This document shows, in pieces, positions 34,691 to 44,831 of a stretch of 64,000 nucleotides of DNA. The stretch's first letter is position 1. The number at the start of each line of letters is the position of its first letter. The DNA is from Methylohalomonas lacus (GTDB lineage: Bacteria > Pseudomonadota > Gammaproteobacteria > Methylohalomonadales > Methylohalomonadaceae). A model generated the notes under the pieces. That model was given only the letters and a program-made list of their open reading frames with translations. It did no database searches and was not told the origin of the DNA. Both the position numbers and the translations under genes were made by a program. Location of the stretch: assembly GCF_024808875.1 (NCBI RefSeq), contig NZ_JANUCT010000015.1, positions 1 to 64,000 of the forward strand. Direction: 5' to 3'.

Positions 34691-34906
34691 CTAGTGACCG
34701 GTCTTGCGCAGCCAGCTTTTGACCAGCGCCACGAAAAAGCCACCGGTGAACATGCCCAGCAGGTAGACCGCCACGATCAACAGGCTCAGCGGTACGGTCA
34801 GGCTCATGTCCAGAAACAGCACCGTCGCCATGCGGAAGTTCTGCAGGGCAAAGACCAGCACCAGTGCGATCAGCAAACCCAGCAGGGTGATATAAATGTA
34901 ACGCAT
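34691..34906 (-). CDS. LapA-domain inner-membrane protein
   Basis: A 71-residue protein with two membrane helices and the LapA (DUF1049) pattern: ALVLVFALQNFRMATVLFLDMSLTVPLSLLIVAVYLLGMFTG. In E. coli LapA takes part in regulating lipopolysaccharide assembly with LapB, but LapB is not adjacent here. The start at 34906 has GGAAAGG just before it. It follows the ABC1-kinase gene by 49 nt on the same strand. Confidence 0.82.
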   Translation of the reverse strand: MRYIYITLLGLLIALVLVFALQNFRMATVLFLDMSLTVPLSLLIVAVYLLGMFTGGFFVALVKSWLRKTGH

Positions 34907-34955
34907 CCTTTCCACTCCCTTATTGGTTTTGGTTTTAGTGTGCCGCCGTTGCCCG

Positions 34956-36644
34956 TCAACGGCCGCGGAATATCGACACCAGCACCCAGATACCGCCAAT
35001 ACCGGCGGCCAGGAAACCGAGCGCGCCAATCAGCGGCAGACCGAACACCTGCGGCCCCTCGTCCACCGTCATGACGATCGCCGAGCCGATGATCAGTGCC
35101 GATGTAATCAGACCGACCGTCACCCGGCTGGCGGAGCGATCCAGGCGTTCGGTCAGGCGTTCGAGCTGGCCGACGTCGATGTGCACCTGCAGCGTTCCGC
35201 GCGACAGCGAATGCAACGTATCGCGGAATTCGCGTGGCAGGCGCGCCAGCAGCTTGGCCGCATCGATCAGGCTGCGCTGACTGCGCTTTGCCAGCGCCAG
35301 TGGCGAGTAGAACGTGTGAAAGGCGCGCTTGACCACCGGGGCACTTTCGTTGACCAGGTTGAAATCCGGGTCCAGGTGCCGGCCCAGGCTCTCCAGCGTA
35401 ATGATCACCTTGAAGGTCTGCGCCAGCTCGAGCGGCAATATCAGTTCATGGCGTCGCAGTATCGCCAGCAGATCGTGGATCACGTTGGTCAGATTGAGAT
35501 GCCGCAAACCAACGCCGTGGTAGGTATGCAGGAACATCGACACGTCTTCGATCAGCGTATCCCGGTGTATCGACTCGCCCTCGCCCAGCTCGACCAATGC
35601 ATCGGCGACGCCCTCCTCGTCCTTTTCAACGATCGCGTACAGCAGGCTGACGAACTGCTCGCGGCGCCGATCCGACAGGTGACCGACCATGCCGAAGTCG
35701 ATGAAGACGATATGGTTATCGCGCAGGAAAAACAGGTTGCCGGGATGCGGATCGGCGTGAAAGAAACCGTCCTCGAGAATGGTCGACAGCACCGCGCCGG
35801 CACCGGCACTCGCCAGGTAGCGCCGGTCGAGACCGGCGTCCTCGATCGCCTGACGATCGCGCGCCGGGATGCCATCGACCCGTGCCTGCACGTTGACGCG
35901 TTCACTGGTGTAATCCCAGTACACGGTCGGTATGCGGATCGGTGACGAACCGCTTGGATAATGTCGTTCCAGGTTGTCGCGCAGACGCTCGGCGCTGCGG
36001 CACTCGGCCGCCAGGTCAAGTTCCTGCAGGATCGAACGCCGGAACTGGCCGGCCAGTTCCGGCAGACGGTAATTGCTGGCCTCACCAAGGTTGTCGTTGG
36101 CGATCTCGGCAAGCCGTTCCATCAGCCGCAGATCCGCGAACACGGTCGACTCGATGCCGGGCCGGCGCACCTTGACCACGACCTCAGTGCCATCGTGCAG
36201 CGTCGCGGCATGGACCTGGGCGATCGAGGCCGCCGCCAGCGGCGTGGCATCAAAGCGGGCAAAGGCGGTCTCCGGCGGCTGGCCGAGATCCTCGCTCAGC
36301 TGCGCGTGCAGCTCAGCATAGTCGACCGCCGGGACATGATCCTGCAACTGTTCGAGTTCCTCGATCCAGTCGGCCGGGAACATGTCGACGCGCGTGGCCA
36401 TGAGCTGGCCGAGCTTGATGAAGGTCGGCCCCAGTTCCTGCAGGGCCGCGCGGATGCGCTGTGGCGTGCGCATCTCGGCGACGTCTTCGGCCTGGTCGCC
36501 GTGCACGCGCTCGCCGAAACGGGCGAAGGCGGAAGCCAGGCCAAGGCGCTGGACGATATCGGAAAAACCGTAACGCACCAGCACGGCGCTGATGTCGCGC
36601 AAACGGCGAAAGTCGCGCGCCGCACCCAGTAGGTCATTAAACAT
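34956..36644 (-). CDS. ABC1/UbiB-family atypical kinase
   Basis: A 562-residue membrane protein of the ABC1 (AarF/UbiB) family. The family KxGQ motif is in FIKLGQLMATR, the ATP lysine in VVVKVRRPG, and the catalytic/metal motifs in GFFHADPHPGNLFF and FIDFGMVG. Two C-terminal membrane helices follow. Family members support ubiquinone or lipid biosynthesis; no ubi genes are adjacent. The start overlaps the upstream phasin-like stop (TGATG), so translation is coupled. Confidence 0.9.
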   Translation of the reverse strand: MFNDLLGAARDFRRLRDISAVLVRYGFSDIVQRLGLASAFARFGERVHGDQAEDVAEMRTPQRIRAALQELGPTFIKLGQLMATRVDMFPADWIEELEQLQDHVPAVDYAELHAQLSEDLGQPPETAFARFDATPLAAASIAQVHAATLHDGTEVVVKVRRPGIESTVFADLRLMERLAEIANDNLGEASNYRLPELAGQFRRSILQELDLAAECRSAERLRDNLERHYPSGSSPIRIPTVYWDYTSERVNVQARVDGIPARDRQAIEDAGLDRRYLASAGAGAVLSTILEDGFFHADPHPGNLFFLRDNHIVFIDFGMVGHLSDRRREQFVSLLYAIVEKDEEGVADALVELGEGESIHRDTLIEDVSMFLHTYHGVGLRHLNLTNVIHDLLAILRRHELILPLELAQTFKVIITLESLGRHLDPDFNLVNESAPVVKRAFHTFYSPLALAKRSQRSLIDAAKLLARLPREFRDTLHSLSRGTLQVHIDVGQLERLTERLDRSASRVTVGLITSALIIGSAIVMTVDEGPQVFGLPLIGALGFLAAGIGGIWVLVSIFRGR

Positions 36645-37333
36645 CAATGCTGGCTGTCGTCAGACCCGTCCTTCTTGTCGTCCTTGCCGGCATCACGGGT
36701 ATGCAGTTGCTCGGCAACGCTGCTCAGCACGCCACTGGCCACTTCCGCCGCCCGCGCGCTGACTTCGCGCGCCGCGCCGAGGCCGGCCAGCGCGGTTTCC
36801 TTGAGCGCCGCCGGCAGCGACGCCGCCAGCTTCTGCATCGAGTGCTCGACCTCGTCGCCCAAGCGCGTACCGGTGCGCCGGGCGTGTTTCACCAGGTCGT
36901 CCAGCGCCGCGGTACCGGCATCACTGCCGGATTTCGCCGCCGCCGCCAGCGAGTCGAGCATCGCCGACTCCATCTGCCGCAGTTCGCTCAGGCGTGTTTT
37001 CAGATCCTGCTCGTAAAATTTCTCGGCACGCGCGGCCTGTTCCTTGGTCGCCAAACGGGCGCTCTCGAAGGTGTGCAACATGGCATTCTGCAGACCCTCG
37101 AACGCTTCATTGACGCGCGAACGGGCCTCATCCGGTTGCTCGCTGGCACCGGCGCTGGCGCCGCGACCGATGCTCTCGATGATGCGCTGCATACGGGCAA
37201 ATTCGAGCTGACCGGTCTGCAGCGCCTCACGCGCGACCTGTTCGACCTCGCGGGTAATGTTCTCGCCGGCGGCGACCGCCTGGCGAACCTGTTCCTGGAC
37301 GTTTTCGGCGTTGGTGTTGTCCTGCTCGGTCAT
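36644..37333 (-). CDS. Phasin-like amphipathic-helix protein
   Basis: A 229-residue, almost fully helical and charged protein with Ala-rich heptads (LDSLAAAAKSGSDAGTAALDDLVKHAR; LPAALKETALAGLGAAREVSARAAEVASG). It has no membrane segment and an acidic/lysine tail. It resembles phasin- or apolipoprotein-like surface proteins. Coupling to an ABC1-kinase gene suggests a lipid or quinone context, which is inference. Confidence 0.6.
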   Translation of the reverse strand: MTEQDNTNAENVQEQVRQAVAAGENITREVEQVAREALQTGQLEFARMQRIIESIGRGASAGASEQPDEARSRVNEAFEGLQNAMLHTFESARLATKEQAARAEKFYEQDLKTRLSELRQMESAMLDSLAAAAKSGSDAGTAALDDLVKHARRTGTRLGDEVEHSMQKLAASLPAALKETALAGLGAAREVSARAAEVASGVLSSVAEQLHTRDAGKDDKKDGSDDSQH

Positions 37334-37456
37334 TGGCTTCTCCTGTTCCGATCGGCCTGTATAGGGTCTTTACTCTAACATGGCCGGAAATGGGCGGGCG
37401 CGGCGGTAACACCACCAGGCGCCCGGTAATGGTACTGGGGTTTAATGACAGCCGTT

Positions 37457-39349
<1,893 letters not shown>

Positions 39350-39458
39350 GGCCGCGAGTGTAACGATTCAGCGTCGGCTTTGCCTGCCCGATGTCATTCG
39401 CATCGGCCGGGACAAGCCACTACAATCGCCGCCTTTCGTCAGCCGGAACCGCCGATCG

Positions 39459-40691
39459 ATGAACCGCATTACCCAGCTTGTACCCGATTTCATGCGCGCG
39501 CAGCCGAAACTGGCCGCCTTCGCCCTGATCGCGACGTTCAGTTCCGGCTTCGGCCAGACGTTCTTCGTCGCCGTGTTCGGCGGCGAACTGCGCGCGGCAT
39601 TCGATCTCAGCCACACGGGCTACGGCGCGCTTTACGCGGGGGCAACCGTCATCGCGGCGCTGTTGCTGCTGCAGGCCGGCACCCTGATCGATCGCTGGCC
39701 GCTACGCCGCATTACGGCGGCCGCGATCGTGTTGCTGGCACTCGGCTGCATCGTCATGGGTCTGGCCTTTCATGCCCTGGCGCTGGGCCTCGGCTTTGTC
39801 CTGATTCGTCTCGGTGGTCAGGGTCTGCTCGGCCAGCTGGGGCTCACCGCCGCCGGGCGTTACTTTCACGCCCACCGCGGCAAGGCGGTGGCGGTCGCCG
39901 CACTCGGCATCCCGATCGGCGAGGCCAGCCTGCCGGCCGCCGCGGTCACTGTCATGGCCCGTGTCGACTGGCACTTCGCCTGGTTGACGGCCGCCGGCTT
40001 GCTGTTATTGATCCTGTTGCCGCTGCTGCGCTGGCTGTCACGCGACGCGCCAATGCCCCAGCATGTCAGCGTGGCGACGGACGACAACAGCGATATCGTG
40101 CACTACAGCCGCCGCCAGGCACTGCGCGATCCGGGTTTTTACTGTCTGTTGCCGGCACTGCTGATGGTGCCGTTCATTGTTACCGGCATCCTCTTCCACC
40201 AGTCGGCGATTGCAGAAGCGCGGGGCTGGTCGCTGACGCTGATCGCCAGCGCCCTGACCGGCTTTGCCAGCGGCCACCTGCTCGCGCTGCTGCTGACCGG
40301 TCCATTGATCGATCGCATCGGCGCGCAGCGTTTTCTGCCATTGTCGCTGTTGCCGCTGATCACGGGGCTGTTGCTGCTGGCGTATTACAGCGGCGCCTGG
40401 GTTGCCTTCGCCCAGCTCGGCCTGACCGGCGTATCACTGGGACTGGTATCTATCGCCGGTGGCGCGCTGTGGCCGGAGCGTTATGGTGTCCGCCACCTGG
40501 GCGCGATCCGCTCGCTGGCACAGACCGCCATGATTTTCGCCACCGCCGCGGCGCCGATCCTGCTCGGCGTGATGCTGGACCGGGGCGTCAGCATCGCCGC
40601 ACTCGCCGTGGCGCTGGCGCTGGCCACGGCCCTGGCGGCGCTGCTGGCGTTGCTGGCGCCGGCCAGACCGGCGTTGACTGACAGGCATTAG
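39459..40691 (+). CDS. Major-facilitator permease of unknown substrate
   Basis: A 410-residue protein with about twelve helices. MFS signature positions are recognisable (GTLIDRWPLRRI after helix 2; GPLIDRIGAQRF after helix 8). No substrate-specific motif is seen. The first helix region has FSSGFGQTFFVAVFGGELR, as in several uncharacterised proteobacterial permeases. The ATG at 39459 is preferred to 39333, which would overlap the divergent yheS gene. Confidence 0.8.
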   Translation: MNRITQLVPDFMRAQPKLAAFALIATFSSGFGQTFFVAVFGGELRAAFDLSHTGYGALYAGATVIAALLLLQAGTLIDRWPLRRITAAAIVLLALGCIVMGLAFHALALGLGFVLIRLGGQGLLGQLGLTAAGRYFHAHRGKAVAVAALGIPIGEASLPAAAVTVMARVDWHFAWLTAAGLLLLILLPLLRWLSRDAPMPQHVSVATDDNSDIVHYSRRQALRDPGFYCLLPALLMVPFIVTGILFHQSAIAEARGWSLTLIASALTGFASGHLLALLLTGPLIDRIGAQRFLPLSLLPLITGLLLLAYYSGAWVAFAQLGLTGVSLGLVSIAGGALWPERYGVRHLGAIRSLAQTAMIFATAAAPILLGVMLDRGVSIAALAVALALATALAALLALLAPARPALTDRH

Positions 40692-40786
40692 AGCCGCTGG
40701 CGCCGATAGTAATCGTCACTGCGATCAGGAGCATCGCGTTTCAGCCTGACGCTGTCATCGCGGCACTTCCGGCTTGATTTTAATGG

Positions 40787-40964
40787 ACCGCAAATGAACG
40801 CCAATAAACGCGAATACTGACGGTTAAGGCTGGATTTTCCTGGAGATTGAGATACTTCGCTATTGGTTGGCTCTGTAAAGTTACAAGTATTTTGTTTTTC
40901 ACATAAAAACTGACTTACTAACGCTTGTATATTTTATTTGCGTTCATTGGCGTTCATTTGCGGT
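40787..40964. mobile_element. MITE-like element with 29-bp terminal inverted repeats
   Basis: The left end (40787-40815) starts ACCGCAAATGAACGCCAAT and is matched, inverted, by the right end (40936-40964) at 27 of 29 positions. The arms themselves are made of near-tandem decamers (CGCAAATGAA, CGCCAATGAA). The 120-bp interior is AT-rich relative to its surroundings and has no long open frame. It lies between convergent genes. Target-site duplication is not evident by eye. Confidence 0.65.
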
Positions 40965-41033
40965 ATAAATATTTGAAGCATTACCTGTTAGCCAGTCAAG
41001 CAGCCCAGTATGCAGACAATGTGAAACTGTGGA

Positions 41034-42002
41034 CTAGCGCAGTTCGCGATCGGCGAGTACGCCGGAACGGTCGATAATCCCGGCGACGTCGGCTTCGCGT
41101 TTGTAAGCCATGATGTGTGCTCCGGCGACACCTTCAATATCACGCAGTGCCTGCAACGTCTCGACACAAATCCGCGCACCTTCGTCCCGCGGTTCGCCGG
41201 CGCGTTCGAGTCGCTCGATGATGCTGTCGGGAATATGCAGGCCCGGTATATGTTCGCGCATCCAGCGTGCCGACTGCGCCGATGAAGGAACGCCGACACC
41301 GACCAGGATGTAGGCGCGTCGATGCAGTTCGCGCGCACGGACCTGCGCCATGAAATCCTCGAGCATCGGCAGATCGTAACAGTACTGGGTCTGGATGAAC
41401 TGCGCACCGGCATCGATCTTTTTCTCGAGCTTGTGGATCTGGAAATCGTGCGGCGGTACGAACGGATTGACGCTGGCGCCCAGGAACACGCGCGGCGGCG
41501 TGCTCAGGGGCCGCCGCGTGAGAAAGTGCGCGTCGTCGCGCATCATGCGTACTGCGCGCAGCAGCGAAACCGAATCCAGGTCGAAAACCGGCTTGGCTTC
41601 CGGCTCGTCACCGGCCTGAACACCATCGCCGGTGAGGCAGAGGATATTGGTTACGCCCATGGCGGCCGCCCCCAGCACATCGCCCTGGATGGCAATGCGG
41701 TTGCGATCGCGGCAGGTGACCTGCATGACCATCGAATAACCCTGCCGCGACAGCAACGCGCAAACGCCGACGCTGGACATGTGACAGTTGGCACCGGAAC
41801 CGTCGGTGGCATTGATGGCATCGACACAGCCATCAAACAATCGCGCCCGTTCGTAGACATCTTCCGGATCGGCGGAATCGGGCGGCGCCAGCTCGGCGGT
41901 GATGGCGAACTGGCTCGACTTGAGGACCCGCTCCAGCCGGCCGTCGGAGGACAGGCCGCGCAGTTCCCCGCTGCCGTCGGGCGGTGCGTCGATGTGCGTC
42001 AT
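41034..42002 (-). CDS. metF: Methylenetetrahydrofolate reductase (MetF-type)
   Basis: A 322-residue TIM-barrel protein of the MTHFR family, reducing methylene-THF to methyl-THF. Family positions are seen: ITAELAPPDSADP, NATDGSGAN, LCLTGDGVQAGDEPEAKPVFDLDS and GAQFIQTQYCYD. It is more divergent than E. coli MetF and overlaps a metV gene by four bases (ATGA). It therefore looks like the MetV/MetF two-subunit form known from acetogens and other lineages. Confidence 0.85.
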   Translation of the reverse strand: MTHIDAPPDGSGELRGLSSDGRLERVLKSSQFAITAELAPPDSADPEDVYERARLFDGCVDAINATDGSGANCHMSSVGVCALLSRQGYSMVMQVTCRDRNRIAIQGDVLGAAAMGVTNILCLTGDGVQAGDEPEAKPVFDLDSVSLLRAVRMMRDDAHFLTRRPLSTPPRVFLGASVNPFVPPHDFQIHKLEKKIDAGAQFIQTQYCYDLPMLEDFMAQVRARELHRRAYILVGVGVPSSAQSARWMREHIPGLHIPDSIIERLERAGEPRDEGARICVETLQALRDIEGVAGAHIMAYKREADVAGIIDRSGVLADRELR

Positions 42003-42472
42003 TGCCCGGATACCGTCCCGGTCATCCGCGTCTTTTCCTCGCGCACCACCCGCAACCAGCTGGAGCGGCCCTGCAGGCGCGCGTCCAGCTGCGGCTGAAC
42101 CTGGTGAATGCGCGTGCCGCGGCGCATGCGTTTAGATCCTTCCCATGCATCCACCCAGACGCAGCGCATGTCGGGTTTCACCTCGCAGTAGCCGTCGGCA
42201 CGCACGCCGCCGCAGGGTCCGTTACGCATCTGTTTCGGGCAGTTCATCGGGCAGGACATGCCGGTCGAGCTGAGAATGCAGTCGCCGCACATCCGGCAAT
42301 CGAACAGCAACCCCTTCACGCCGCGCTCCACCAGGGCAACCGGTTTTTCCAGGCGCTCATAGCCAATCAACCGGAACAGCGGCTGCATCGCAATCAGAAC
42401 ACGCTCGAAACCGGCATAAAGGATCTCCATGGCGCGGGCGTGACGCACGGACCAGCGACGAACAGCGTACAT
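41999..42472 (-). CDS. MetV-like zinc/FeS partner of MTHFR
   Basis: A 157-residue protein with the MTHFR C-terminal-type (PF12225) cysteine pattern: CRMCGDCILSSTGMSCPMNCPKQMRNGPCGG, then a further C (MRCVWVDAWEG). In acetogens MetV partners MetF for electron input. GGAGG precedes the start by about 6 nt. The overlap with metF supports a complex. Confidence 0.82.
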   Translation of the reverse strand: MYAVRRWSVRHARAMEILYAGFERVLIAMQPLFRLIGYERLEKPVALVERGVKGLLFDCRMCGDCILSSTGMSCPMNCPKQMRNGPCGGVRADGYCEVKPDMRCVWVDAWEGSKRMRRGTRIHQVQPQLDARLQGRSSWLRVVREEKTRMTGTVSGQ

Positions 42473-42608
42473 GGCAACCTCCGGTAAAATCGCAACAGCA
42501 CCAGTGTAACCGAACAGCGGCCGGTTTGACCCCTGCCGCGCTCTGGATCATTGGCGGGGCATCCCGGATAATGCGCGCTCCAATGAATTCCTCGAACGAC
42601 TGTTAAAC

Positions 42609-44276
<1,668 letters not shown>

Positions 44277-44315
44277 TTCAATCAGGGATCTTTCGTTATT
44301 TAATCACGATCTATT

Positions 44316-44351
44316 CCTCCCCCTTGACGGGGGAGGATCAAGGTGGGGGTG
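44316..44351. repeat. GGGGGTG hairpin repeat, copy 1 (overlaps DUF559 stop)
   Basis: A hairpin (CCTCCCCC / GGGGGAGG, loop TTGAC) at 44316-44336 is followed by ATCAAGGTGGGGGTG at 44337-44351. On the minus strand the repeat itself encodes the last residues and stop of the DUF559 protein (SPPP, TGA). Confidence 0.9.
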
Positions 44352-44673
44352 ATAAATACCCACCAATATCCGTCAGTACTGCGTCGACATTAGAAAGCAC
44401 TTCATTATTCCAGTATCGAAGTACGCGATAACCCTGCCTTTCCAGCCACCGGCTGCGTTTATCATCATAGGCCACTTGTTCCTGATGCTGGCCACCGTCG
44501 ATCTCAACAATTAGCCCCGCTTCAAAACTGATGAAATCGACAATATAGGGACCGATCGGCTGCTGGCGACGAAACCGCACGCCGTGCATTTGGCGCCTGC
44601 ACAGATGACGCCATAGCAGGCGCTCGGCATCGGTGGGGTTAGAACGTAACTGTCTTGCTCTTTGAACATCCAT
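44338..44673 (-). CDS. DUF559 nuclease-fold protein inside hairpin repeats
   Basis: A 111-residue DUF559 protein. It has the Vsr/PD-(D/E)XK-like core: IVDFISFEAGLIVEIDGGQH (acidic residues) and GYRVLRYWNNEVLSNVDAVL. Its N-terminus (RARQLRSNPTDAERLLWRHLCRRQ) is the family signature. It starts 12 nt inside CACCCCC and ends inside GGGGGTG, so the repeats bracket it. The last four codons are repeat-derived. Related proteins are widespread and of unknown function; involvement in mobility of these repeats is a hypothesis. Confidence 0.88.
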   Translation of the reverse strand: MDVQRARQLRSNPTDAERLLWRHLCRRQMHGVRFRRQQPIGPYIVDFISFEAGLIVEIDGGQHQEQVAYDDKRSRWLERQGYRVLRYWNNEVLSNVDAVLTDIGGYLSPPP

Positions 44674-44685
44674 GTTCTTTTATTC

Positions 44686-44722
44686 ACCCCCATCCTAACC
44701 TTCCCCCATCAAGGGGGAAGGA
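44686..44722. repeat. GGGGGTG hairpin repeat, copy 2 (inverted)
   Basis: CACCCCCATCCTAAC is followed by a hairpin CCTTCCCCC/GGGGGAAGG with loop ATCAA. The internal C-to-T and G-to-A changes, relative to copy 1, keep the pairing. Its orientation is opposite to copy 1, with the DUF559 gene between them. Confidence 0.88.
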
Positions 44723-44773
44723 ACAAAGCGCTACGCGGTTCCGTCATGCCCCATACTGGCCTTCCACTATCAA

Positions 44774-44824
44774 CCTCCCCCTTGACGGGGGAGGTCGGCG
44801 AGCTTTGCTCGCCGGGTGGGGGTG
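44774..44824. repeat. GGGGGTG hairpin repeat, copy 3 with second hairpin
   Basis: The hairpin CCTCCCCC/GGGGGAGG (loop TTGAC) is followed by a second stem CGGCGAGC/GCTCGCCG with loop TTT (44796-44814), then GGTGGGGGTG. With copy 2 it forms an inverted pair separated by about 50 nt. It ends 7 nt from the pepN stop. Confidence 0.9.
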
Positions 44825-44831
44825 CAGACAA

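Noticed and set aside
34923-35945. 340-codon plus-strand frame opposite the ABC1 kinase
   Set aside because: The kinase motifs on the minus strand are clear; the plus-strand reading has no recognisable fold.
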